DNA of 64,000 bases. Source: Chryseobacterium lactis. Lineage in GTDB: Bacteria > Bacteroidota > Bacteroidia > Flavobacteriales > Weeksellaceae. Positions 49,422 to 59,000 of the stretch are shown piece after piece. The translations under genes and the position numbers were made by a program. The stretch lies in contig NZ_CP033924.1 of assembly GCF_003815875.1 (NCBI RefSeq), positions 2,108,001-2,172,000 of the forward strand. The letters run 5' to 3'. The notes below the pieces were generated by a model. It did not search any database and was not told the origin of the DNA. It saw only the letters and a program-made list of their open reading frames with translations. The first letter of the stretch is position 1. Each line of letters starts with the position of its first letter.

Positions 49422-50624
49422 ATGATAAACAAACTTTTTTTTGCACTTATTTTTTTATCTCTTTTCCTTTCATCCGGATGGGTAGAAGTGGTATCAGCAC
49501 AAAAACATATTCCTGTCATTAAAGCTACCAGTGATCATTCTGTAATTTACGACGGAACTGATGTTAAAATAGACTGGAAACTTGATCCAAAACTGCGACC
49601 TGATATTTACTACGTAAACATACCTTACAAGAAAAGTAAAGTGGAGCTTGTTACTGATCAGCAGAGGATAAGTTTCAATACCCAATATGGAGAAAGTCAT
49701 AATCTGATTGTTTTGTTAAATGGAAAAGACAGTTGTTTTGTTCGTATCATGGCCAAAGAAGATCCTTCTTTTAATTCATTGAAACCAGCCGGGCCTTATC
49801 CTTTGGAAATCCCTTTCACTATTATTGGCTCACGGATTTATTGTAAAGGACTTTTGAATGAAAAAGAAGAAGTCAACATACAATTTGATCTTGGGGCAGG
49901 AACATCATGCGTTAATAAGCTATCTTCAGAAAAACTGAAGCTTACGTTTACAGGTAAATCAACAATAAGCAATACACAAGGTACCAATGAAGCACGTACC
50001 AGCTCCGGAAATACATTGAAAATAGGTAATGCTGTTTGGAATGATATTCCTTTAACAGAAGTAGGCAATATGAAAGCTGAAGAAGATCTTATTGTAGGAA
50101 ACAGCTTTTTTAGAGATAAGATTATTGAAATTGATTATGACCGGAAAATAATGATGGTATATACCGAATTACCGGCCAAAGCAAAGGAATTTAAGAAACA
50201 AAGAGTCTTCTATGAACAAAATCGTCCGAAATTTAATGTGAGTTTTGTTCAGAATGATAAGAAATACTCTTTTTGGTTTCTGTTTGATACGGGAAGAGAC
50301 GGAACCATGCTGATTGGAGATGATTTCACAAGCCAGGGCAAAAACTGGGAAAATTTAAAAGAGCTTCAAATGGTGAATGAAAGAAAGCTTGTCCGGTTAA
50401 ATGCTTTTATCGGTGGGAGAGAATTTAAGGATATTGTAACCAATGCTGCAGATCCTTTAAAACCTACCGGAAGGCCAACATTGTTTGGAAATCAAATCCT
50501 GAGTCAGTTTAATGTAATTCTGGATAATACAAAAGGAATGCTTTACTTAAAGCCGAACGGTCGCGAAAAGGAACCTTACATGAATTATGAAAGATATTTG
50601 AAAGAGGTCGTTAATAAAAAGTAA
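49422..50624 (+). CDS. Exported retropepsin-like aspartic protease
   Basis: 400 residues from ATG 49422, whose first 27 residues form a signal peptide ending VSAQ. Two aspartic-protease motifs: FDLGAGTSCVN (about residue 155) and FLFDTGRDGTML (about 290), each at the start of a half-domain, as in two-lobed pepsin-like or duplicated retropepsin-like enzymes. The first motif has Leu where Thr/Ser is usual (DLGA for DTGA), so activity needs testing. The C terminus has TLFGNQILSQFNVILDNTKGMLYL, the usual closing strand. An upstream ATG at 49371 would add a non-signal extension and is not preferred. Confidence 0.8.
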   Translation: MINKLFFALIFLSLFLSSGWVEVVSAQKHIPVIKATSDHSVIYDGTDVKIDWKLDPKLRPDIYYVNIPYKKSKVELVTDQQRISFNTQYGESHNLIVLLNGKDSCFVRIMAKEDPSFNSLKPAGPYPLEIPFTIIGSRIYCKGLLNEKEEVNIQFDLGAGTSCVNKLSSEKLKLTFTGKSTISNTQGTNEARTSSGNTLKIGNAVWNDIPLTEVGNMKAEEDLIVGNSFFRDKIIEIDYDRKIMMVYTELPAKAKEFKKQRVFYEQNRPKFNVSFVQNDKKYSFWFLFDTGRDGTMLIGDDFTSQGKNWENLKELQMVNERKLVRLNAFIGGREFKDIVTNAADPLKPTGRPTLFGNQILSQFNVILDNTKGMLYLKPNGREKEPYMNYERYLKEVVNKK

Positions 50625-50799
50625 TTTGAAAATCTGAAAATTGTTGAAACGCTTCATCATGATTATATGATCAGCTTCCCGGTTTGTAATAAGAAAGCTT
50701 TATATCATTTAAAGAAATTATGTCAACATACACCTCCCGCCTTTTCTGACAGGAAAAGAAGATGAAAGATATTCAAACATGAAGAAATGTAGAAAGAAT

Positions 50800-51276
50800 T
50801 TATATTTTCCCGGGCTCATAGAAGAAAAGGAGTTTCTTTTTGGCACCGTCAAATTCTGACCATGAATTGCAGTCTACTTCAAAACCGGCCACTCCACAGG
50901 TTGGGAAATGGAAGATGTCTTCAGAAATAGAATTGGCAAAATTGGAAATTCCATTGTTGTGGGAGAAAAATGCTACAGAACTCAGCTGGTCATCCAGGTC
51001 ATAGATTACAGATTCAAAACTTCTTTCAGAGGGATTGTACAACTTTTCGTCGGTAGAACATTTCAGCTGATACGTTTGGTTAAAGATTTTGCACGTGTTC
51101 AACGCCCGTACTGCCGGGCTGGATACGAAATGATCAATCGAAATCTGATTGTTTTTTAAAAATCTGGACATGTTCATAGCATCCTCCAAACCTTTATCTG
51201 CCAAAGGTCTGTCAAAGTCCTCCGTTTCTTCCGGCCAGTCGCTTTTTGCATGTCTTACGAGGATGAGTCTCTTCAT
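50800..51276 (-). CDS. sixA: Histidine phosphatase family protein, SixA-like
   Basis: 158 residues. LILVRHAKSDW at residues 4-14 is the RHG-type catalytic motif (nucleophile His9); ADKGLEDAMNMSRFL near 30, VSSPAVRALNTC near 52 and SVAFFSHNNGISNFANSI near 103 complete the fold. Short length and RHAKS fit SixA, a phospho-His phosphatase of the phosphorelay type. No sensor kinase neighbours it. Divergent from ruvX. Confidence 0.9.
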   Translation of the reverse strand: MKRLILVRHAKSDWPEETEDFDRPLADKGLEDAMNMSRFLKNNQISIDHFVSSPAVRALNTCKIFNQTYQLKCSTDEKLYNPSERSFESVIYDLDDQLSSVAFFSHNNGISNFANSISEDIFHFPTCGVAGFEVDCNSWSEFDGAKKKLLFFYEPGKI

Positions 51277-51376
51277 ATATTTGTTTTTTGGAAGATTAAA
51301 ATTATAAAAAAAATAATGGAATAAAACATGATTTATATAAAAAAACTGCGTTATGAATAAAATCAGTAAATTTTAC

Positions 51377-51384
51377 TAAATTTG
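51377..51384 (+). promoter_or_regulatory. -7 promoter element of the ruvX operon, very close to the ATG
   Basis: TAAATTTG fits TAnnTTTG and ends only 7 bases before the ATG at 51392, so the mRNA would be nearly leaderless. Confidence 0.55.
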
Positions 51385-51391
51385 CAGACTT

Positions 51392-51808
51392 ATGGGACAA
51401 ATCCTTGCAATAGACTACGGAAAGGCTCGTTGTGGCATCGCTGCAACGGATGATATGCAGATTATAGCCAGCGGACTGGATACGGTTGAGACCCGATTTT
51501 TGTTGGAGTTTTTAAAAAAATATTTCAATGAAAATAAGGTAGATGAAGTAGTAGTTGGGCTTCCCATAGATTTGAAAGGAAATGTTTCAGAAGTGGAAAC
51601 TGATATTTTAAAATTCATTGAAGAATTTAAGAAAGAATTTTCGGATATTGCAGTCCATCGTTTTGATGAAAGATTTACTTCCAAAATGGCGTCTTTTTTT
51701 ATATCCCAAAGTGGAAAAAATAAAAAAAAGAGACAAGAGAAAGGACTAATAGATAAAGTAAGTGCAACCATCATATTGCAGAATTTTTTAGAACAAAGAG
51801 TAAGATGA
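51392..51808 (+). CDS. ruvX: Holliday junction resolvase RuvX (YqgF)
   Basis: 138-residue RNase H-fold nuclease linked to pre-16S rRNA end processing and Holliday junctions. ILAIDYGKARCGIAATDD (residues 4-21; catalytic Asp in DYGKARCG), VVGLPIDLKGNVSEVE near 58, VHRFDERFTSKMA near 89 and KGLIDKVSATIILQNFL near 116 (last catalytic Asp in IDKVSA). Overlaps def by 4 bases. Confidence 0.96.
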   Translation: MGQILAIDYGKARCGIAATDDMQIIASGLDTVETRFLLEFLKKYFNENKVDEVVVGLPIDLKGNVSEVETDILKFIEEFKKEFSDIAVHRFDERFTSKMASFFISQSGKNKKKRQEKGLIDKVSATIILQNFLEQRVR

Positions 51809-52377
51809 TATTACCGATAAGAGCTTTTGGGGATCCTGTTTTGAGAAAAGTAGGAAAAGATATAGACAAAGATTATCCCGAATTACAGGAATTGATAGAT
51901 AACATGTTCGAAACGATGTACAGCGCAAATGGCATAGGTCTTGCTGCGCCTCAGATCGGTTTGGATGTTCGTCTGTTTGTAATCGATGTGACGCCGCTTG
52001 CGGAAGATGAAGATTATGAGGATATCAAAGATGAATTGGCAGAGTTCAGAAAAGTATTCATTAATGCCAGAATCCTTGAAGAATCAGGTGAAGAATGGAA
52101 GTTTAACGAAGGTTGCCTGTCTATTCCCGACGTAAGAGAAGACGTGAAAAGAAAAGGAACAATCGTTATAGAGTATTATGACGAAAATTTTGTAAAACAT
52201 ACAGAAACTTTTTCCGATATTAGAGCCCGCGTAATTCAACATGAATACGATCATATTGAAGGGGTCTTATTTACCGATCATCTGAGTTCATTGAAGAAGA
52301 AACTGGTAAAAGGAAAATTGGCAAAGATTTCTCAAGGTGATGTAAGCATCGGTTACAAAATGAGATTTCCAAAATAA
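51805..52377 (+). CDS. def: Peptide deformylase
   Basis: Removes the formyl group from new N termini. 190 residues. All three motifs: GIGLAAPQIG (residues 46-55, G-G-GLAA), EGCLSIP near 108 (zinc-binding Cys) and QHEYDHIEGVLF near 150 (HExxH as HEYDH). Second gene after ruvX with a 4-base ATGA overlap, so coupled. Confidence 0.97.
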   Translation: MILPIRAFGDPVLRKVGKDIDKDYPELQELIDNMFETMYSANGIGLAAPQIGLDVRLFVIDVTPLAEDEDYEDIKDELAEFRKVFINARILEESGEEWKFNEGCLSIPDVREDVKRKGTIVIEYYDENFVKHTETFSDIRARVIQHEYDHIEGVLFTDHLSSLKKKLVKGKLAKISQGDVSIGYKMRFPK

Positions 52378-52453
52378 TTTAAACAAGGATATAAAGAAAT
52401 AATAAAAAGCAAAAAGCTTAGAGCTGATTGCAGAATTTACAAAAAATAAAATT

Positions 52454-53011
52454 ATGCTGTTAGAAAAAATAATTTCAATTTCTGGAAAACCAGGACTTTA
52501 CAAATTAGTTTCTCAATTAAGAAACGGGTTCATTATTGAAGATGTTACCAACAAGAAAAAAGTAAGCATTGGAAACTCAAGCCAGGTAAGCTTATTAGAT
52601 AATATCGCAATGTTTACATTTGAAAAAGAAGTTCCTTTGTTCGAAGTTTTTGAAAATATTGCTAAAAACAATGAATACAAGGAGACTATTTCTCACAAAT
52701 CTTCAGATGGAGATTTGAAAGATTTTATGTTGTCTTCACTTCCTAATTACGATACTGAAAGAGTATATGCTTCTGATATCAAGAAATTGGCTCAGTGGTA
52801 TAATATTCTTCACAAAGCTGGATATATTACTCCAGACAGCTTCGTAAAAGCTGAACCTGAAACATTGGACGGTGAACCTGCTGAAGAAGTGAGCATTGAA
52901 AAAGAAGCTAAGAAAGCGGCTCCAAAAGCAGAGAAACCTGCTGTACCAAAAGTGAAAGCTACTTCAGCTGCAAAATCAGCTCCGAAGAGTACACACTCTA
53001 AAAAAGGATAA
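52454..53011 (+). CDS. DUF5606 family protein
   Basis: 185 residues. The first 135 are the conserved part: MLLEKIISISGKPGLYKLVSQLRNGFIIEDV, KKKVSIGNSSQVSLLDNIAMF and LPNYDTERVYASDIKKLAQWYNILHKAGYI. The last 50 are a Lys/Ala/Glu-rich low-complexity tail ending AKSAPKSTHSKKG. Function unknown; the family is Bacteroidetes-specific. Third in the ruvX-def run (76-base gap); a terminator follows. Confidence 0.87.
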   Translation: MLLEKIISISGKPGLYKLVSQLRNGFIIEDVTNKKKVSIGNSSQVSLLDNIAMFTFEKEVPLFEVFENIAKNNEYKETISHKSSDGDLKDFMLSSLPNYDTERVYASDIKKLAQWYNILHKAGYITPDSFVKAEPETLDGEPAEEVSIEKEAKKAAPKAEKPAVPKVKATSAAKSAPKSTHSKKG

Positions 53012-53035
53012 TTCATTTTTGAATTAATAATACAG

Positions 53036-53068
53036 ACCTTGTTAAGATTTTCTTGACAAGGTTTTTTT
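53036..53068 (+). terminator. Terminator after the DUF5606 gene
   Basis: ACCTTGTTAAG pairs with CTTGACAAGGT (one G-T pair) and T7 follows. Confidence 0.88.
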
Positions 53069-53076
53069 ATTGCCCA

Positions 53077-53109
53077 AAACCTAACTGGTTTCTGAAACCA
53101 GTTAGGTTT
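53077..53109. repeat. Perfect 15-bp hairpin repeat with 3-base loop
   Basis: AAACCTAACTGGTTT (53077-53091), CTG, then the exact complement (53095-53109). It is not followed by a T run and sits right after a good terminator, so it is probably an interspersed hairpin repeat rather than a second terminator. A decayed relative is at 46116-46140. Confidence 0.65.
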
Positions 53110-53197
53110 AATTAGTAAGTAGAAAGGAATCTGACAACATTTTATTAATAGATTCTTTATTTCCCTTTGCCGGATTCAGAATAACAGAAACAATCCT

Positions 53198-53205
53198 TAA
53201 ATTTG
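53198..53205 (+). promoter_or_regulatory. -7 promoter element of mazG
   Basis: TAAATTTG fits TAnnTTTG; 21 bases before the ATG at 53227. A TTG at 53212 is a possible earlier start but would give a leader of only a few bases. Confidence 0.55.
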
Positions 53206-53226
53206 TAAGACTTGAATTCTCAAATT

Positions 53227-53994
53227 ATGAACACAAAACAGGAAAAGCTGGATGCTTTCGGAAGATTACTGGATATCATGGACGATCTTCGTGAGAAATG
53301 CCCGTGGGATCAGAAACAAACATTGGAATCACTTCGCCACCTGACGCTGGAAGAGACGTATGAACTTTCAGATGCCATTTTGCAGGGTGATTTACAGGAA
53401 ATAAAAAAGGAGTTGGGTGATGTTTTGCTTCATTTGGTTTTCTATGCTAAAATTGGCTCTGAAAAAGAGAGTTTTGATATTGCAGATGTGATCAACTCAC
53501 TCAATGAAAAGTTGATTTTCCGTCATCCGCATATTTATGGGGATACAATTGTGAAGGATGAAGAAGAAGTGAAGCAGAATTGGGAAAAACTGAAGTTAAA
53601 AGAAGGCAATAAATCTATTCTGGGAGGCGTACCAAAGAGTCTGCCGAGTTTGGTAAAAGCCTACAGAATACAGGATAAAGTAAAAGGTATCGGCTTTGAG
53701 TTCCATGATGCTGAAGATGCCTGGAAGAAAGTAGATGAAGAAATTCAGGAGTTTCATGAAGAGACTGATCCGGTGAAAAAAGAGCAGGAATTGGGAGATG
53801 TATTTTTCTCATTGATCAACTATGCCCGCATTTCAGGAATCAACCCGGATTCTGCTTTAGAAAGAACAAATCTGAAATTTATTTCAAGATTCCAGAAAAT
53901 GGAAGGACTGGCGGACGAACAGGATTTAAAACTGGCAGATATGTCCCTTGAAGAAATGGATGTTCTCTGGGAAAAAGCAAAACGACTGTCATAA
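53227..53994 (+). CDS. mazG: Nucleoside triphosphate pyrophosphohydrolase MazG
   Basis: Cuts NTPs to NMP and PPi, cleaning the nucleotide pool. 255 residues from ATG 53227, near the 263 of E. coli MazG. Two MazG domains: LREKCPWDQKQTLESLRHLTLEETYELSDAI with EIKKELGDVLLHLVFYAKI (metal-binding EExxE and ExxD), and FHDAEDAWKKVDEEIQEFHEE with KEQELGDVFFSLINYARI. The linker has IYGDTIVKDEEEVKQNWEKLK. Assignment is firm. Confidence 0.95.
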   Translation: MNTKQEKLDAFGRLLDIMDDLREKCPWDQKQTLESLRHLTLEETYELSDAILQGDLQEIKKELGDVLLHLVFYAKIGSEKESFDIADVINSLNEKLIFRHPHIYGDTIVKDEEEVKQNWEKLKLKEGNKSILGGVPKSLPSLVKAYRIQDKVKGIGFEFHDAEDAWKKVDEEIQEFHEETDPVKKEQELGDVFFSLINYARISGINPDSALERTNLKFISRFQKMEGLADEQDLKLADMSLEEMDVLWEKAKRLS

Positions 53995-54053
53995 CATTCT
54001 GATTGGAATGATTAATGCTTCTTACTTTTAGTTTAATTTAAAAAAAAGAAAAC

Positions 54054-54926
54054 ATGCTGCGATTTCTTATTGTACCTTTTTTATTTCTGCTGAGCTGTAA
54101 TCCCAAAGCTCAAAATTCTCCTACAACCAGCGAGGAATTGCAGACCCTTTTTTCAATGCCTAAAAAATTGAAGGAAGTATCCGGAATGACTTTGTCAAAA
54201 GATCAAAAGACAATTTGGTTAATAGAAGACAGAGGCAATAAAAATGCAGTATACGGGATTAATGATAAAGGCGATATGATAGCAAAAGTTCCTGTCGAAA
54301 ATGCTGATAATACGGATTGGGAAGATATTATATCAGATTCACAAGGAAATATATATATCGGTGATTTTGGTAATAATGATAATGAAAGGCAGGATCTGGC
54401 GATTTTAAAAACGGATTTGAAAAGCAGTAATCAGACGACAACAAAAGTGGTTCAGACAACCAAATTTCGTTATCAGGGGCAAACAGAATTTCCACCTAAG
54501 AAATCAAATTTATTGTATGATTGTGAAGCTTTTGTAGAGATGGATGGTAACTTTTACCTGTTTACTAAAAACAGGAGTAAAGGTTTCGATGGAACATTTC
54601 TGGTATTCAAAGTTCCTAATAAAGAAGGGAATTTCGAGGCAAAGTTAATCGGTAGATTAAAACTTCAGGGAGGATATAACGATGCAGCAATCACATCGGC
54701 AACAATCAATACGACAAAGGATAAAATTGTATTGTTGACCCATAAAAATATTCATGTTCTTACCGGGTTTACAGCAGATGATTTCAGTGCGGCTAAAATT
54801 CAGAAAATTCCTTTAAACCATAATTCTCAAAAAGAAGCGATTGTTTTTAAAAATGATAAAGAATTATTAATTGCCGATGAAAAAGCAAAAAATGAGGGCG
54901 GAAATGTCTATCACTTTTCTTTTTAG
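54054..54926 (+). CDS. Lipoprotein with beta-propeller-like repeats (SdiA-regulated/YjiK-like)
   Basis: 290 residues; lipobox LFLLSC (Cys15). Blade-like repeats follow: LKEVSGMTLSKDQKTIWLIED, NTDWEDIISDSQGNIYIGDFGNN, LLYDCEAFVEMDGNFYLFTKN, AAITSATINTTKDKIVLLTHK and QKEAIVFKNDKELLIADEK. The EVSGM, DWEDI and DFGNN segments are the pattern of the SdiA-regulated/YjiK and esterase-like-activity beta-propellers. I do not know the substrate. Monocistronic, with its own terminator. Confidence 0.78.
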   Translation: MLRFLIVPFLFLLSCNPKAQNSPTTSEELQTLFSMPKKLKEVSGMTLSKDQKTIWLIEDRGNKNAVYGINDKGDMIAKVPVENADNTDWEDIISDSQGNIYIGDFGNNDNERQDLAILKTDLKSSNQTTTKVVQTTKFRYQGQTEFPPKKSNLLYDCEAFVEMDGNFYLFTKNRSKGFDGTFLVFKVPNKEGNFEAKLIGRLKLQGGYNDAAITSATINTTKDKIVLLTHKNIHVLTGFTADDFSAAKIQKIPLNHNSQKEAIVFKNDKELLIADEKAKNEGGNVYHFSF

Positions 54927-54947
54927 AGTAACATTCCATACCATATC

Positions 54948-54979
54948 AAAATCCACAGAAAATAGCTGTGGATTTTTTT
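54948..54979 (+). terminator. Terminator after the beta-propeller lipoprotein gene
   Basis: AAATCCACAG (54948-54957) pairs with CTGTGGATTT (54965-54974) and the T run continues. Confidence 0.88.
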
Positions 54980-55010
54980 GATTAGTATAGTTGAAGTGAT
55001 TAAAGTTTAG

Positions 55011-55733
55011 TTAAGGAGTAAGGTAAGAGATGTGAATATTTCCACTTGATAATCTAAAGCTTTGCGTATAAACACATCGGATTCTGAACGTTTCTCCCAC
55101 ATTGAAATAGTTAATAGAAGACATATTGTGATAAACCCCTAAAGTACGTTCTCCGTGCCCCGTTGAGGTTGAGGTAAGAGTCGTTTTGGTGGGTGATACC
55201 TTTTCAATGGTTGATTTTGCTGTTCCTGCAGTTTGCCCGTTTCCGTTTAAGTTGAGATCGTAAGTTACATAAGGTACAATATTATAAAAGCCGGCTTTTA
55301 CCACTTTAAATAATCCGGAATTTATATCATAGGTAAGATAAGCATTGTCAATTTTATTGCTCACATTATAAACATACGTTTGTACATAATTTTCGTGGGT
55401 ACTGACAGGTGTGCTTCCTGTTCCGGTATAGCTTCCTGAGCTGGGACTGATATTTGTTTTGTTGCCTACAAAAACGACTTTCAGAAAGTTTTCAGACTCG
55501 ATGCTTCTCCAGACAGGAGCATTTCCGGCACCGGTTGACATCAGAAACTCGCCTCTGTTTCCCGAATTTCCTTTGGTATTTGCATTCCCGCCGACATTAA
55601 TGTCTTTTACAACCTGAAGAGAACCGTTGACATGTAGTGAATGTTGTGGAGTAGGAGTTAGTATCCCAACTTGTGCATTTGCACTTATGGACATAGCAAA
55701 TAATGCCATGTATAATAGCTTTTTTTTCATCAT
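55011..55733 (-). CDS. Secreted protein with C1q/jelly-roll-like C-terminal domain
   Basis: 240 residues from ATG 55733; the next codon is also ATG. Signal peptide MMKKKLLYMALFAMSISANAQ. Residues 22-70 (VGILTPTPQHSLHVNGSLQVVKDINVGGNANTKGNSG) have the look of the head region of flavobacterial tail-fibre-like or collar proteins. The C terminus is beta-rich (VFVGNKTNISPSSGSYTG, YVYNVSNKIDNAYLTYDINSGLFKVVKAGFYNIVPYVTYD, INYFNVGETFRIRCVYTQSF), as in C1q/TNF-like trimers. No T9SS sorting domain. Function unknown. A frame from TTG 55766 overlaps the -7 element and is rejected. Confidence 0.75.
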   Translation of the reverse strand: MMKKKLLYMALFAMSISANAQVGILTPTPQHSLHVNGSLQVVKDINVGGNANTKGNSGNRGEFLMSTGAGNAPVWRSIESENFLKVVFVGNKTNISPSSGSYTGTGSTPVSTHENYVQTYVYNVSNKIDNAYLTYDINSGLFKVVKAGFYNIVPYVTYDLNLNGNGQTAGTAKSTIEKVSPTKTTLTSTSTGHGERTLGVYHNMSSINYFNVGETFRIRCVYTQSFRLSSGNIHISYLTP

Positions 55734-56062
55734 CTGGTTTGTTTTGGTTGAAATAATTTTAAACAAATATATATTCTTTTTAAAATATCCGTTTTTTTAT
55801 AAATCAATAAACATATTAACCTATGTATGTGTTTTGTCTATAATGCTGAAAATATGGCTCTTATATAAAAACCATATTTTAGTTATCGGTGAAAGATGTT
55901 AATTAAAAAGTAGAATTATTAAATTTTATTTAAATTTATCTTTTTGTGAAATAAATTCTTTAGCAGTATATAATGTGCTGATTATTAATGTTAAAAAGGT
56001 TTACGGGTAGTGTTTTTCTAGTCAAGAAAATTAGAGTTAATTTGCTTTTTATTAAACAATTT
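55734..56062. other. Gene-free gap, mostly AT-rich
   Basis: 329 bases between the C1q-like protein start and the end of the phosphoesterase-barrel gene. Apart from a promoter element at 55764-55771 I see no frame, hairpin or repeat. Confidence 0.5.
55764..55771 (-). promoter_or_regulatory. -7 promoter element of the C1q-like protein gene; decides its start
   Basis: Minus strand TATATTTG fits TAnnTTTG. Its TTG (55764-55766) is the false in-frame start of a longer frame. Confidence 0.65.
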
Positions 56063-59000
56063 TTAAAATTTCATCCCTATTCCGGCAGAAATTCTTCCTC
56101 CGTCTGAACCATAAAAATAATTCAGTCTTGCCGACATCATTTCCACGATGCTGAGCCAAAGTCCCGCACCTACGGACTCGTGCCATTTTCTGGAATTTTC
56201 CGCATCATTCCATACCCGGCCGATGTCATATCCAATCAGGATTCCCAGATTGGCAGGAGCAATATTGTTTCTTATTCTTCCAAAATCCCATCGTATTTCA
56301 GAATTGTTGATAAAATAGGATCTACCGGAGAATCTTTCATTTCTGAAAGCTCTCATCCCGTTGTTACCACCGATAGCTGCCGCCTGATAGAATTCAAAAT
56401 TATTATTGTTGATCCACATGACGTTACTTGAGTTCGCAAATACGAAAACTCCTTTTTTATCAATCCGGTGGTCAATCGCCAGTTTTCCTTTCAGCGTAAG
56501 AAAGTTTTTGTTGAAATCTGACAACGTTGATTTCCAGTCGGCATTAAGCATAAACTCTAATCCCAGGGTAGGAAAGGCTACATTATCAGCATTTTTATAG
56601 CCAAAAGTATAGTTGGCTCCCACAAATTGCTGACTGTTGAAAACCTCAGGTCTTACATCCGGAGAGATGTTGATAAAACGATCATCCTTTCGCTGAACCT
56701 TATTATCCTCAAAAGTAAGCTGAATCTGATGGCTGAGATTCATCCAGCTTTTCTTAGAAATAGATGGCGCAAAATTGAATTTTGAAATTCTTGCTCTGTT
56801 GTACTCCCTTTCAGTATCTTCCTTGTCATAAGGGCTGTCGTTGGATAATCCAAAGAAATTCTGAGAAAATCTCGGGGTTGTATAGGCCGCATCCAGATTG
56901 AAATCCCAACCGTAAATTGCCTTTTTGAAAATTCCTTTATACACAAGACTGAAACCTGCAGTAGCCGTATAAAAATTGGCTTTTAAGCTGTGTTTTTGAG
57001 TATAAGGATCTCTGATGAAGTTATTCACGGTATAATTCGCCAAAACACCAATGATTACTCCATCATCGGGGTTATAATCTGCATTGGGATAACCGGCTAC
57101 CGAGTTGTATTTCGGATGCTTATAATTATAAGAATTGATATCATAATCGTCAGAGATATTTTTGGTGGCACTGCCTGCATTATAGGTGTTTTTTTGAGAT
57201 TTGAAATCGTAAATTTTCACCTTTCTTCCGTCTTCTACATTATATACATCATGGTTGTAGCCTCCGATCAGTCTGATCGTCATTTTAGGATTTCCTTTCC
57301 CTACTACATCATAAATGTCATCATCTTCAAGACCATAAATCCAAAGTTCTTTTGTTTTTGAATCATGGTATGTTTTTTCAAAAACAAGTTCATTTTTATC
57401 TTTGTTTTTGCCCAGTTTATACTGTTGTACGAGTACAGAGTGTCCATTTTTTGTAATAACGAATTTATCAGGATTAACGGTACCGGCCAATGGTACTTTT
57501 TTCTGAAGTACATCATAATATTGCGAGGCGTAATTCTGAAGTTTCGTTTTTCGTATTTTCAATTTTCGTTGAATTTCAGCGATCGTGTCATCCTGAACTT
57601 CTTTTGGAAGATTACGGAAAGCTTCATCAATATCAGCATCCGTCAAATGTTCCTGGATGTACTTTGCCTGTGCTTCCCAGTCTTCCTGAGTAGCACCTTT
57701 TAAGAAAACTAAATCCATCGGGTAAGGTTCCATAGCGAGCCATTTTACACTGCTGATGTCTTCCGTGAATGTCTTCATATGTCGTATGGCCGGAACATTC
57801 ATAATCACTTTAAATGCGGCACCGTCATATTTACTGAAAGCCTGATCTCTGTCTTTCGGAATAGGTTTATAAACAATTTTATCACCTAATTCATATTCTG
57901 CCCATTTCCATTGATCCGAATGTCTGTCCCAGTCACCAATCAACATATCAAAAATTCTTGCTCTGATGTAAGATTCTTTGTCAACGGAATATTTGGTGTT
58001 TTTGTTGAGATTCTTTAATACATCATCACTGGAAACAATATCTTTTGCATTGTCCAGAGAGGCTAATGTTTTCGGATCCGAAGAAAATCGTTCTTCGATC
58101 ATATACATTTCATCCCCATAATTTTCATTGTATTTTCCTAAAGCCTTTTGTCTTGGTATATAATACAACTTAGGATCACTATGGAAAATGTTCAGCTTTT
58201 CAGACATATTTCCAATGGAAAACGGAGTGAAAGGATGGTTGGTAGTATAAAAATCCAGTAGGAATTTCTCAGGGAAAGTATCTGCCAGTTCTTCACCTAG
58301 CGTACTTTTCTGGAAAGCCATATTATTAAGAAAGCGGATGGCGCTTTTCTTTACTCCACGCATGACAAATTCCTGCCCGTCTGATGATTTTAACCGTAAA
58401 CTATTGGACTGGTTTCCTCCTCCTTCTCTGAACGGGATGAATCCGCCGTTTAATTCTGAAAGATTGGCGGTAGGTGCCTCAATAGGAATTCCGTAATACT
58501 TTCTGTAATGATCTCCCCAAAGCCATCGGTAAAATTTACGTTTTTGAGTAAGCTGAACCGGGTATATAGTAGAGGAGAACGTTGAAGGAAATGAATTGGG
58601 AAAATTATTGACAAATACATCAGGTTTGGAAGTCACCGAAATATGGGTAAGCTTTTTTAACTCCGCGTCTTTAGTCGAGAAATACTCAATGTCAGTACTC
58701 TTGTCATTTCTGATATTTAAAATAGCAAAACCACTGCCTCCATATGAAAAGTCTGTAGGTTCTACGATGGTAGCCGGATCAATTTTAGAACCTGCTCCAC
58801 TGATGACCTGTCTGATATTTCCATCCTCATGATATTGAAGATTATGGTCATGGCCGGATACGAAAATGATATTTTCTTTATCCTGAACAATACTTTTCAG
58901 TCTGTTGGCCAGATCTGCATAATGCTGATTGTTGAGATCCGCCGGACTGGCACCGGAAGAACTTCTTAATGTATTGATGATGCTTCCTATAACAGGAACC

